From Dehalococcoidia bacterium (lineage in GTDB: Bacteria > Chloroflexota > Dehalococcoidia > SM23-28-2): a stretch of DNA of 15,907 nucleotides. The stretch's first letter is position 1, and each line of letters opens with the position of its first letter. Positions 1 to 7,322 of the stretch are shown here, piece after piece. The notes beneath the pieces are model-generated. The model saw nothing but the letters and a program-made list of their open reading frames with translations. It had not been told where the DNA came from and searched no databases. The translations under genes were made by a program, and so were the position numbers. The stretch spans positions 1-15,907 of the forward strand of contig JALHUG010000204.1 of the NCBI GenBank assembly GCA_022866185.1, given 5' to 3'.

Positions 1-2
1 CC

Positions 3-239
3 CGTGCCCTAGCCAACGATCCGCCCATCCTCCTGGCCGACGAGCCCACGGGCAACCTGGACTCCAAGGCCGGCCAGATGGTGCTGGACCTGCTGCGCCG
101 GGTTCAGCAAGAGCGGGGCGTAACCCTGGTGCTGGTCACCCACGACGTCCAGATCGCCTCGGCGGCGGAGCGCATCGTTCGCATGCTGGACGGCCGCGTG
201 GTGGATGCGGGGGCGACACCAACGGCGGCGCAGGACTAG
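3..239 (+). CDS. ABC transporter ATP-binding protein, C-terminal part (5' end outside window)
   Basis: Only the last 78 residues are present, open from the left edge to a TAG at 237-239. The fragment shows the Walker B/D-loop signature LLADEPTGNLDS and, about 30 residues later, the switch histidine in LVLVTHD; it closes with the usual MLDGRVVDAG turn. The LADEPTGNLD wording is typical of the MacB/LolD/FtsE group, ATPases that energise exporters of lipoproteins or macrolides or act in cell-envelope remodelling. The Walker A and ABC signature motifs would lie upstream and cannot be seen. It would act at the inner face of the membrane with a permease whose gene is not in the window. The substrate cannot be assigned. 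The gene ends 45 nt before the tRNA-Lys on the same strand. Confidence 0.9.
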   Translation, partial: RALANDPPILLADEPTGNLDSKAGQMVLDLLRRVQQERGVTLVLVTHDVQIASAAERIVRMLDGRVVDAGATPTAAQD

Positions 240-260
240 CAACTTCGCTCCAATTAGACG

Positions 261-266
261 TACAAT
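261..266 (+). promoter_or_regulatory. possible -10 box for the tRNA-Lys gene
   Basis: TACAAT lies 18 nt before the tRNA 5' end, which would put the transcription start near 273. No convincing -35 box is present about 17 nt upstream, so this is only a candidate. It is the most AT-rich stretch of the short gap between the ABC ATPase and the tRNA. Confidence 0.35.
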
Positions 267-284
267 CTCACCGAAGGGCAATGA

Positions 285-359
285 GGGCCGGTAGCTCAGC
301 GGAAGAGCTCCGGACTTTTAATCCGGGAGTCGTGGGTTCGAATCCCACCCGGCCCTCCA
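285..359 (+). tRNA. tRNA-Lys (anticodon UUU)
   Basis: A full cloverleaf can be folded by eye: acceptor GGGCCGG pairs with CCGGCCC, the D stem is GCTC/GAGC, the anticodon stem is CCGGA/TCCGG around loop CTTTTAA (anticodon TTT), and the T arm is GTGGG-TTCGAAT-CCCAC. The CCA end is encoded at 357-359. The discriminator base at 356 is T, which is unusual for a lysine tRNA (a purine is common). The segment from the anticodon loop to the acceptor end (319-355) is repeated exactly, in inverted orientation, at 6061-6097, so this gene is a likely integration target for mobile elements. Confidence 0.95.
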
Positions 360-390
360 GGGGCGCGCTGTGGGGGGCTCACGCCCGCCT

Positions 391-3300
391 TCAGTCGGAT
401 GCCTTCTCCTGTTCCTCCAGGCGCCGGTGGGCCTCTCTGAAAAAGGCGAGCAGCTTCGGCGGCAGGGCTTTGCCCGTTTCCTCGCGCCAGATCTCGCGGA
501 ACCTCTTCTCTCCCAGCTCGCTGAGGAGAGAGCCGAGGATGGCGTCGAAGGCGAGGCGATCCTCCAGTTGGTGCTGCAGGCTGAGGCCGAAGGCCCGAAT
601 CAGGAGCGGGCACGCACCTTCGTGGTCGCCTCGCTCTCTCTTCAGCAGGCCCCATAGGCCCAGCGTCATCACCTCTCGTTCTGGCGCTCTCAGCCGCCCG
701 TAGACCTCCCGCGCCTTTTTGTACCAACCCTCCGCCTCCTGCCACCGCTCACGCGCGTGGGCCACCGTGCCCAGGTGATGATACTCGTCGGCGGCGTCAA
801 GCTCCATACGCAGGCGCTCGTAGATTTCCCGGGCCTTGTTGTACCAGTCCTCCGCCTCCTGCCACTGCCGACGCTGCTGGGCCACAATGCCCAGGTGGTG
901 ATACTCGTCGGCGGCGTGAAGCTCGTCCTGCAGCCGCTCGTCGATCTGAACGGCCTTGCGGTACCAGTCCTCCGCCTCCGGCCACTGCCCACGCACCTGA
1001 GCCACGAAGCCCAGGTGGTGATACTCGCCGGCCACGCCAGACTCGTCCCCCAGCCGCTCGCGGATCTCCAGTGCCTTGCGGTACCAGTCCTCCGCCTCCT
1101 GCCACTGCCGACGCTGCTGGGCCACTATGCCCAGGTTGTGATAGTCGTTGGCGGCGTGAGACTCGTCCCCCAGCCGCTCGCGGATCTCCAGGGCCTTGCG
1201 GTACCAGTCCTCCGCCTCCGGCCACTCCCGCCGCTCCTGAGCCACCGTGCCCAGTTGGTGATAGTCGGAGGCGGCGCGAGACTCGTCCGGCAGCCGCTCG
1301 CGGATCTCCAGTGCCTTGCGGTACCAGTCCTCCGCCTCTTGCCACTCCCGACGTTCCTGGGCCACCCTGCCCAACTGGTGATAGACGACCCCTATCTTGT
1401 TCTCTACCGCCGGGTCGTTCAGGGCCTGGAGGTCGGCCAGGATGAGCCGGTAGATAGCCTCCGCTGCCGCCAGGTCGTTGCGCGCAAGCGCGTCGGTGGC
1501 ATCGACGCCCCTCAGGTACATCCACAGGTCTGCCGCCCCCTGCTCCCTGGCCACGGCCAGCTCCTCACCGACGGCGGCCAGCAGGCGCTCACGCAGCCGC
1601 CTGAACTCCGCCAGCCGGCTTCGCAGCTCGTATAGCTCGCCCAGGGGCTGAAGAATTGCCTGAACCTCAGCCCACCGGCGCCTGGTCTCCGCCCGCCGCA
1701 GGGCCAGCAGCAGGTTGGGCTCCTCGAGCAGAGTCGCCGTCACCGCCCCCTGCGGATTCCGGGAGAATTGCTCGCCAAGGAAGTCGCCCAAACCTGCGTA
1801 CAAGCGGATGAGCATCTCCTCGAGCTGGCCGACCTGCTCGGGCGAGCAGCTCTTGGTCAACTGGCGACGCAGGTGCCAGGGCAGCGCCGGGTGGAGCGTG
1901 TAGATGTGCCCGCCGAGGCGCTCGACGATGCCCGCCCGCGCCGCTTCCTCCAGAATGTCCACCCAGTCCTCTTCGGAGAGCGTCTCCCCGAAGAGGACGG
2001 CGTAGGTCTCTCCGAAGGAGGCATCCATCGCATCTGAAGACAGGGCCGCCAGCACGTGCGCCCCTACCCGCTCGGCGAAGAGGCCCAGCAGGGGCAGGTG
2101 GCGGCGGGCGCGCTCGGACATCTGGGCGAAGGAGTAGTCGAGGGAGACAGTGAGGGAGCGGTCGCGCCCCTCTTCCTCATCCGTGGGGGCCAAGGTGTCC
2201 AGGCCCTCCTGCAGAGCGCGTATGAGCTCCGCCGCTGAGTGGCGACGCAGGTTCGGCAGGACCACCCGCAGGGCCAGGGGGTGGCCGCCTAGCATCCTGA
2301 GCAGGTCCAGGTACTCGGGGCCGAGGGCGCCAGGATCGACGCCTGCCTGCTCCAGGATCCTGCCTGCCAGGGCGACGGCATCAGCCTGGTTCAGGCCCTT
2401 CAGGTCGAGCAGGTGGTAGCCCACATCCAGCCAGGGCTCCTCCCGCCGGCTGGTGATGAGCACCCAGGACTTCCCGTCCCGCAGGGCCCTGAGAAAGCCG
2501 GCCAGCTTGGCCCGCGCGGCCTCCTCCAGCAGGGGTGGGTTCCCCTCGGGGAAGCCGTTGACCGGCTCGAAGTTGTCCCAGATGAGCAGGGCGGGGTTGC
2601 GCTTCAGATAGTCCAGGACAACGGCCTCCTGCTCTTCCCTGGTCGGCAGCCGCTGAAAGGCATCGCCCCCCAGGGCCACGCCAATGGGGTGCACCACCGC
2701 CTCCAGGCCACCACCCCCCTCAAAGGAGAAGAAGGAGATGCCGCCGTCCCGGCCTTCCGTGTCCGTCAGCCAGCGGGCGAAGCCGCAGGCCAGCTCCGTC
2801 TTGCCCACGCCGGCCATCCCTTGCAGCAGCACCACGCGGTTGCCCTGGAAGGCCCGCTCCAGCCGCAGGAGGTCGTAGTCCCGCCCCACAAAGCCGTAGG
2901 CGCCCTCCGGCTTGAGGTCCACCAGCGACGGCGACTCGCGCGTCGGCCGGTCCGCCGGGGCAATGAGCTCCTCTCCCCTCTTCCTGGGCGGCGCCGCCCG
3001 AAACGGTGCGTAGGGCTCCTGCTGGTAGAGCACCGGCACCGGCCAGTCCTCCAGCCTCAGCATCCCTTTGGGCCCGTGCCGCTCCGGCTCCGCCAGCAGC
3101 TTCCGGCGTGCAGCGGCCACCGCCTGGGAGACGCCGCTGCCCTGAGCCAACTCCTCGTACAGACGCCCCACGAATCGCTCGGCCGCCTCGGCGTACACTG
3201 AGTAGCCCATGGCGACCACACCCTTGGCCCCCAAGGCGATGAGCTGCGAGGCCACCGACGAGAAGGGATCGCTGCCTCCCTCCTGAGCAGACTTGCAGGC

Positions 3301-4152
3301 GTTCAGCACAAATAGGGGCACGCGGCAGTCCGCCAGGCTCTGCCCCAGAACGCTGGCTGGCACCGCCTTGTCCTTCCCCGTCGCCGTCTCAAACACCAGG
3401 ACCCCCTGGCCCTCTCCTTCGGCATAGCGGGTGCGCATGCCCCGGCTCGTGGGGTCGAATGTCCCGTGGCCGTCGAAGTGGACGATGTGGTAGAACCCCT
3501 TGCGTTGGTTGAGCTCCTGCTGAAACTGGTCGAAGGTCGGCGGGCGCAGCACCTTCAGGTACACCCGGTCCCGAATTGGGGCGAGGGCTCGCAGCAGCGG
3601 CCCCGCGATGGTTCGCAGTGAGATGTCTCGGTCTCCGTAGGGCCGGCAGATGACCAGGAGGATATTCAGGGTGTCCTGGGGCAAATCAGGTAGCGGTGCC
3701 CCGACCCTCTGGCCGCTGCGGGTGCGGTACATGCCCGCTAGCAGCGGGGCCAGGAATCGGCGGTCGGGGTCGTACAGCAGCTCCCAGGGGAGATTGAGAA
3801 CGTCAGGGTCCTCCGCCTGCACCCCGATCTCGCACTGGTCTAGCCCCTCCCGAACGGCCTCCTGATAGAACTGTTGGGCCTTCTGGCTGCCCTGAAAGAT
3901 AGCCTCGAACAGCGCCTGGCCCCAATCCCTCATCCAGTCTTGCACCCTGGCCGCCCGCTGCTCCATAGCGCCGTAGGGGAACGCCAGGTAGTCCTCCAGA
4001 TACCAGCGCAGCTCTTCCCGCTCTTCCGCGCTCAAAGGGCTGGGCAGAGATACAGGCGGCGCGACGCGCGGGTTCTCCTGTCCCCGCTGCCAGGTCAACA
4101 GGATCTGCTTCTCTTCCTTCTGGTGGACCAGGAAGAGTACGTTTTTTGTCAT
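391..4152 (-). CDS. CHAT-protease / STAND NTPase / TPR repeat protein (NLR-like)
   Basis: A 1253-residue predicted cytosolic protein. Residues about 110-380 form a CHAT (caspase-like) protease domain with the expected catalytic pair: His in HFDGHG (residues 226-230) and Cys in FVLNACKSAQ (residue 286). Residues about 417-630 are a STAND/NB-ARC-type NTPase with Walker A GMAGVGKT (445-452), Walker B ALLIWDNFE (521-529) and GGHPLAL (622-628), similar to the GLPLAL motif. A helical linker follows, then six 40-residue TPRs from residue 924 to 1163 and a C-terminal helical cap. In such proteins the TPRs usually sense a ligand, the NTPase oligomerises, and the CHAT protease cleaves a partner; this order is family knowledge and the target here is unknown. 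I chose the ATG at 4152 over an earlier in-frame start at 4344 because it has a strong GAGGGGGGAG ribosome site (4156-4165), and the extra 64 residues would overlap the MFS start. Confidence 0.9.
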   Translation of the reverse strand: MTKNVLFLVHQKEEKQILLTWQRGQENPRVAPPVSLPSPLSAEEREELRWYLEDYLAFPYGAMEQRAARVQDWMRDWGQALFEAIFQGSQKAQQFYQEAVREGLDQCEIGVQAEDPDVLNLPWELLYDPDRRFLAPLLAGMYRTRSGQRVGAPLPDLPQDTLNILLVICRPYGDRDISLRTIAGPLLRALAPIRDRVYLKVLRPPTFDQFQQELNQRKGFYHIVHFDGHGTFDPTSRGMRTRYAEGEGQGVLVFETATGKDKAVPASVLGQSLADCRVPLFVLNACKSAQEGGSDPFSSVASQLIALGAKGVVAMGYSVYAEAAERFVGRLYEELAQGSGVSQAVAAARRKLLAEPERHGPKGMLRLEDWPVPVLYQQEPYAPFRAAPPRKRGEELIAPADRPTRESPSLVDLKPEGAYGFVGRDYDLLRLERAFQGNRVVLLQGMAGVGKTELACGFARWLTDTEGRDGGISFFSFEGGGGLEAVVHPIGVALGGDAFQRLPTREEQEAVVLDYLKRNPALLIWDNFEPVNGFPEGNPPLLEEAARAKLAGFLRALRDGKSWVLITSRREEPWLDVGYHLLDLKGLNQADAVALAGRILEQAGVDPGALGPEYLDLLRMLGGHPLALRVVLPNLRRHSAAELIRALQEGLDTLAPTDEEEGRDRSLTVSLDYSFAQMSERARRHLPLLGLFAERVGAHVLAALSSDAMDASFGETYAVLFGETLSEEDWVDILEEAARAGIVERLGGHIYTLHPALPWHLRRQLTKSCSPEQVGQLEEMLIRLYAGLGDFLGEQFSRNPQGAVTATLLEEPNLLLALRRAETRRRWAEVQAILQPLGELYELRSRLAEFRRLRERLLAAVGEELAVAREQGAADLWMYLRGVDATDALARNDLAAAEAIYRLILADLQALNDPAVENKIGVVYHQLGRVAQERREWQEAEDWYRKALEIRERLPDESRAASDYHQLGTVAQERREWPEAEDWYRKALEIRERLGDESHAANDYHNLGIVAQQRRQWQEAEDWYRKALEIRERLGDESGVAGEYHHLGFVAQVRGQWPEAEDWYRKAVQIDERLQDELHAADEYHHLGIVAQQRRQWQEAEDWYNKAREIYERLRMELDAADEYHHLGTVAHARERWQEAEGWYKKAREVYGRLRAPEREVMTLGLWGLLKRERGDHEGACPLLIRAFGLSLQHQLEDRLAFDAILGSLLSELGEKRFREIWREETGKALPPKLLAFFREAHRRLEEQEKASD
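664..1383 (-). repeat. six tandem 120-bp units encoding TPRs
   Basis: Six in-frame 120-bp units lie inside the CHAT protein gene, each encoding one 40-residue TPR with consensus YHxLGxVAQxRRxWxEAEDW followed by YRKALEIRERL. On the plus strand the block beginning gtaccagtcctccgcctc recurs every 120 bp from 841 to 1321, with a diverged copy at 721. The middle units are nearly identical in DNA as well as protein, which suggests recent duplication or gene conversion. The unit at the C-terminal end of the protein (lowest coordinates) is the most diverged. Confidence 0.95.
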
Positions 4153-4218
4153 CTTCTCCCCCCTCAGAAGGCTTTTCGGGGTGATTTGGCCCCCTGGCAC
4201 CGACGCTGGGATAGCTCG

Positions 4219-4247
4219 ATCCTGACGCACATGAGCGCGAATGTCAA
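4219..4247 (-). promoter_or_regulatory. possible promoter of the CHAT gene
   Basis: On the minus strand a perfect TTGACA (4242-4247) is followed after 17 nt by CAGGAT (4219-4224), a weak -10 with three of six consensus bases. It would start transcription near 4212, about 60 nt before the chosen start codon. It lies in the only spacer between the divergent CHAT and MFS genes, where a promoter is expected. Confidence 0.35.
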
Positions 4248-4278
4248 ACGCGGCAATGCCAAGGGGAGCGCGTCCTGA

Positions 4279-4336
4279 TTGACAACCCGGCCCGCCTGCT
4301 TTCTCATCGCCGTGAAGCGAGAGCGCATAGTATACT
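4279..4336 (+). promoter_or_regulatory. possible promoter(s) of the MFS gene
   Basis: Two candidates are visible. A perfect TTGACA (4279-4284) is followed after 17 nt by TCTCAT (4302-4307), which matches four of six -10 bases. Separately, a good -10 box TATACT (4331-4336) ends 6 nt before the ATG at 4343 and would give a leaderless transcript, but it has no clear -35. No Shine-Dalgarno sequence precedes the MFS start, which favours leaderless translation. The two TTGACA boxes of the divergent promoters are only about 31 nt apart. Confidence 0.35.
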
Positions 4337-4342
4337 CGCCGC

Positions 4343-5845
4343 ATGAGCGATAAGGCCTCTCAGGGCCCTTCGCGCGGTCGTCCGTTGCACGATGCGCGGC
4401 AAATGTTCAACGACGCCCGGCTCCGCGCAGATCGCTTCCTGGATCGCGCGGAGGCCCGCGCGTTCCGGGTCTTCTGGCTGTTCCTGCCGGAGCCGTCCAT
4501 CGCCAGGAAGCTGCGGTTTCAGCACCTGATGGCCTCACGCTTCTTGTCCGACGCAGGACAGCAGTCGCTAGCTTTCGGGGCGCTGGTGAGTGTGACCCGG
4601 AGCGGTGCCTCATCCTTTGAAGTGGCCCTGGTGGGAGTGGCTGCGTTGGCACCGCCGGCTGTCTTGGGGCTGTACGGCGGGGTCGCTGCCGACGCTCTGC
4701 CGAAGCGGGTGGCGCTGGCCGGAGTCTATAGCCTGCAGGCCTTGCTTTGCTTCGCTGTGCCGATCGTGATGGGAACGGATCTTTTCGACGTTCTGGTCCT
4801 GCTGCTCGCTGTCAATAGCCTGGGACAGGTGTCGGGACCGACGGAGTCGTCGGTCCTACCGTATGTGGCATCGAATGAGGAACTGGCAAGTGCGGCATCG
4901 TTGATCAACCTATCGTCCGGAGCGGGCACTGCGTTCGGCGCGGCGCTGCTGGCGCCGGTTCTCGTGCGGGCCGTGGGCGTTGAGCCTGTCCTCTATCTGG
5001 CGGGCGTCCTCCTGTTGCTGGCGGCGAGCCGTGTCTTCGACCTACCCATCGGGCCGAAACGCACGAAGGTTAGCTATTCGCTCCCTCATGCAAAAGTTCG
5101 CTCCGCCATGGGGTGGCTAATCGCCCACCCCGCTGTCGCGACGATGATCGTGGTCACTGTCGTGTCGGGGACGGCGAACGTAGTGCTGCAAACCCTGGCG
5201 CCGCGCTACGTGCAGTCGGTCCTGGATGTCGACCCGGCTAATGCGGCATACGTCTTCGCGCCGTCGTCGATTGGGCTTGTCCTCGCCCTGGTGGTGGCGC
5301 CCTCCCTGATGAAGCTACGCGGCGAGCGCTTGGTGGCGCTCCTCGGGTTCTTCCTCACCGCTTCCGCTCTATTCGTGCTGGGCATCGTCGGGGACGCTGC
5401 CGTGATTCTTGACCCTGTCAATCCTCTGCGCTTAGTGGGCGTCTTGGGAGTGGACTTGGCAGAGCGGTTGAGGACGGCGGCGTTCATAGCGGTTCCGCTG
5501 GCATTTGGCGTTTCTCTGACTGCCACCTCTGTCCAGACGTACATAAACCGTCGCGTGCCGCTTTCATACCAGGGGCGGACATTCGCGATACAGAGCTGGC
5601 TGAAGAACGGTTCGGCGATCATTCCGCTGCTGATGTTGGGAGCAGCCGCCACCAAATTCGGAGTGGAGAGCGTCCTGCTGGTGTCGCCGCTCATGCTGCT
5701 GGCGGTGGCCTACACGTTAGTATTCGTTAGCATCCGCATGGCGGGACTGGCACCGCCTTCGCATCTGGAGGTGCTGGAATCGTTCTGGGAGGAGCCGGAG
5801 GATACTGCGGCCGGCGGGGGGGAGGCGACGGGCAGCAAGTGGTAG
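4343..5845 (+). CDS. MFS transporter (multidrug/siderophore-export type)
   Basis: A 500-residue integral membrane protein with many hydrophobic segments from about residue 95 to 470, in keeping with twelve helices of the Major Facilitator Superfamily. The loop between helices 2 and 3 carries a motif A-like stretch, GGVAADALPKR (112-122), and the sequence VLPYVASNEELASAASL (171-187) resembles that of MFS_3-type exporters such as enterobactin or macrolide efflux proteins. These are proton-driven antiporters of the inner membrane; the substrate here is unknown. The N-terminus carries a charged, hydrophilic extension of about 60 residues before the first helix, which is longer than usual. The C-terminal tail is acidic, then glycine-rich. 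It is transcribed divergently from the CHAT gene across 190 nt. The ATG at 4343 has no Shine-Dalgarno site, so the start is less certain; later internal starts are possible. Confidence 0.88.
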   Translation: MSDKASQGPSRGRPLHDARQMFNDARLRADRFLDRAEARAFRVFWLFLPEPSIARKLRFQHLMASRFLSDAGQQSLAFGALVSVTRSGASSFEVALVGVAALAPPAVLGLYGGVAADALPKRVALAGVYSLQALLCFAVPIVMGTDLFDVLVLLLAVNSLGQVSGPTESSVLPYVASNEELASAASLINLSSGAGTAFGAALLAPVLVRAVGVEPVLYLAGVLLLLAASRVFDLPIGPKRTKVSYSLPHAKVRSAMGWLIAHPAVATMIVVTVVSGTANVVLQTLAPRYVQSVLDVDPANAAYVFAPSSIGLVLALVVAPSLMKLRGERLVALLGFFLTASALFVLGIVGDAAVILDPVNPLRLVGVLGVDLAERLRTAAFIAVPLAFGVSLTATSVQTYINRRVPLSYQGRTFAIQSWLKNGSAIIPLLMLGAAATKFGVESVLLVSPLMLLAVAYTLVFVSIRMAGLAPPSHLEVLESFWEEPEDTAAGGGEATGSKW

Positions 5846-5859
5846 AGCTGCTACACCGC

Positions 5860-6054
5860 TTACGAGCTGGCGGCGTCCAGGGGCGGGATCACCTGTCTAC
5901 CGGCCTCGATCCGGGGGGCCGTCCCCACGAGAGAGGGGCCGAACAATCGTCTGGGGACCTTGATGTTCTTGACCTTGGCGAAGGGGTTGGCAGATGTGTA
6001 GTCGTGGCGGAGAAGCCAGGAGGAAGCCGTGGCTAGGTGTGCCGGACTTGAGTC
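5860..6054 (-). pseudogene. tyrosine recombinase (integrase) fragment
   Basis: On the minus strand, right after the tRNA-Lys fragment, a short open stretch encodes WLLRHDYTSANPFAKVK and then KVPRRLFGP. This matches the end of the SAM-like core-binding domain of tyrosine integrases, where a W-L-x(5)-Y-x(3)-NP-x(3)-V-K pattern followed by a basic KxPKxxR stretch is standard. Only about 30 residues are recognisable. The catalytic domain with its R-H-R-Y residues is absent and the frame ends at a TAA (5860-5862), 14 nt past the MFS stop. I read it as the remnant of an element's integrase beside its attachment site. The family assignment rests on a short motif, so it is moderately confident. Confidence 0.5.
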
Positions 6055-6097
6055 CTGGAGGGGCCGGGTGGGATTCGAACCCACGACTCCCGGATTA
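6055..6097 (-). repeat. partial tRNA-Lys 3' half, probable attachment-site remnant
   Basis: The minus-strand sequence 6097-6061 is identical over 37 nt to positions 319-355 of the tRNA-Lys gene, running from the last anticodon base through the T arm to the end of the acceptor stem. One extra C follows (6060) and then TCCAG matches again (6055-6059). The 5' half of the tRNA is missing, so it is not a functional tRNA. Identity that begins in the anticodon loop is what integrases crossing over there leave behind. It is inverted relative to the intact gene, which is not what a simple att pair would give. Confidence 0.85.
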
Positions 6098-6152
6098 GGA
6101 GGCACCGACTGAGGGCCAATTGCTAAGGCCGCTGAAGTCTGACCACTTGCCT

Positions 6153-7322
6153 CTACGTGTCCTTCCCAGCCGCCACCACCTGCACGTCCACGTCCGTGGC
6201 CAGCCTAAGAAGTTTAGCAGCGGTCGAGCCTCTAAGAAGCAGGGAGAGGCCGCGCCGCCTTGGATGGCCGATCACAATACGCCCCGCGTTCTTCTCCCGC
6301 GCGACGCGGACTAGCTCGCTGGCAACATCTGAGCCCGTGGCACGGATGATCTGGGCACCCAGGTCCTCCGCAAACCGCAGGTTCTCCTCCAGTGCCCGCC
6401 GGTCCTCGGGACTGGCGTTCGCCCAGCCGGGCGTCTCGACGAACACGGCCAGTAGGTCAGCCTGGAGACGGTTCGCCATCCGCCAGGCGCGGCGCAAGAC
6501 GCGCTGGGCATCGGGGCGAGCGTCCACGCAGGCCATGACGCGCTCGCCGGCGGGCCAGGCGGCCTCGATCTGTTGCTGGCGCATGTATTCTTCAAGGTCT
6601 TCTTCCACCTTGGTGGCGACTCTTCGCAGCGCTAGCTCCCGCAAGGCGTTCAAATTGCCCTCCCGGAAGAAGCTGTGTAGGGCCTGCTCCACCCTCTCCT
6701 TGGGGTACACGTTGCCGTGACGGATACGCTGTCGCAGCGCGTGGGGCGACATGTCCGCCAGCTCGATTTCGTCCGCTTGGTCGACCACCCAATCGGGGAC
6801 GCGTTCCCTGACCGGGGCCCCGGTGATGGTCTGCACGATGTCGGCGAGGCTCTCCAGGTGCTGGATGTTGACGGTGCTGACGACGGTGATGCCTTGGTCC
6901 AGCAGCTCGTGGACGTCCTGCCACCGCTTCTCGTGTCTTGAGCCGGGCGCGTTGGTGTGTGCCAGCTCATCCACCAAGGCGACCTGGGGCTTGCGACGGA
7001 TGACGGCCTCCGTGTCCATCTCCTGCAGTGTGACGCCCTTGTACTCGATCTTCCGGCGGGGGATGATCTCTAGGTCACCGATGGCCTGCTCGGTCAGGGG
7101 GCGGCCGTAGGTCTCCACGTAGCCGACGACCACATCGGTGCCGCGCTCTTTGCGGCGCTGGCCTTCCATGAGCATGGCGTAGGTCTTGCCGACACCCGGC
7201 GCCATCCCCAGGTAGACGCGCAGGCGGCCGCGGGCGCCGCTCCCGGCCTTTCGGCGTACCCGCTCCAGCATCTCCTCGGCGGTGGGCCGCCTGTCGTCCA
7301 CCCTCTGCGGGCCTTCCGTCAT
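6153..7322 (-). CDS. kdpD: stand-alone KdpD N-terminal sensor (KdpD + USP domains)
   Basis: A 389-residue soluble protein equal to the cytosolic N-terminal half of KdpD (the E. coli protein has 894 residues). The KdpD domain carries Walker A GMAPGVGKT (39-47) and the Walker B-like VDELAHTN (117-124). A universal-stress-protein domain follows at about 258-386, with IGHPRRRG (351-358). The membrane, GAF and kinase domains are absent; they are encoded separately at 13551-15179. In full-length KdpD this half modulates kinase and phosphatase activity, and in some Firmicutes the USP domain binds c-di-AMP; truncated KdpD proteins of similar size are known from Deinococcus and cyanobacteria. The ATG overlaps the kdpC stop (ATGA), so it is the last gene of the kdpFABC transcript. 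It ends naturally after the last USP strand, not in mid-domain, which argues against random truncation. Confidence 0.93.
   Translation of the reverse strand: MTEGPQRVDDRRPTAEEMLERVRRKAGSGARGRLRVYLGMAPGVGKTYAMLMEGQRRKERGTDVVVGYVETYGRPLTEQAIGDLEIIPRRKIEYKGVTLQEMDTEAVIRRKPQVALVDELAHTNAPGSRHEKRWQDVHELLDQGITVVSTVNIQHLESLADIVQTITGAPVRERVPDWVVDQADEIELADMSPHALRQRIRHGNVYPKERVEQALHSFFREGNLNALRELALRRVATKVEEDLEEYMRQQQIEAAWPAGERVMACVDARPDAQRVLRRAWRMANRLQADLLAVFVETPGWANASPEDRRALEENLRFAEDLGAQIIRATGSDVASELVRVAREKNAGRIVIGHPRRRGLSLLLRGSTAAKLLRLATDVDVQVVAAGKDT

Noticed and set aside
360..390. Terminator between tRNA-Lys and the CHAT gene
   Set aside because: GGGCG/CGCCC could pair, but the loop is about 16 nt and there is no T tract.
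281..745. Open frames over the tRNA and the end of the CHAT gene on either strand
   Set aside because: They read through the tRNA (giving the familiar spurious GVVGSNPTRP peptide) or lie antisense to the CHAT C-terminus.
664..1383. Regularly spaced repeats that could suggest a CRISPR array
   Set aside because: The units are 120 bp, in frame, and similar along their whole length, with no unique spacers; they encode TPRs.
757..1635. 292-residue plus-strand open frame across the TPR array
   Set aside because: Its leucine- and proline-rich repeats are the antisense reading of the 120-bp TPR units; it has no independent support.
4153..4344. 64-residue N-terminal extension of the CHAT protein from an upstream in-frame start at 4344
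   Set aside because: The extension has no family resemblance, would overlap the MFS start, and covers the expected promoter region; the ATG at 4152 has a strong ribosome site.
6055..6097. Second tRNA-Lys gene on the minus strand
   Set aside because: The acceptor 5' strand, D arm and anticodon 5' half are missing, so only a 3' half remains.
6098..6152. Transcription terminator after the kdpD-like gene
   Set aside because: Short complementary pieces (GGCC/GGCC, GAGGCA/TGCCTC) exist, but stems are short or far apart and no T run follows.
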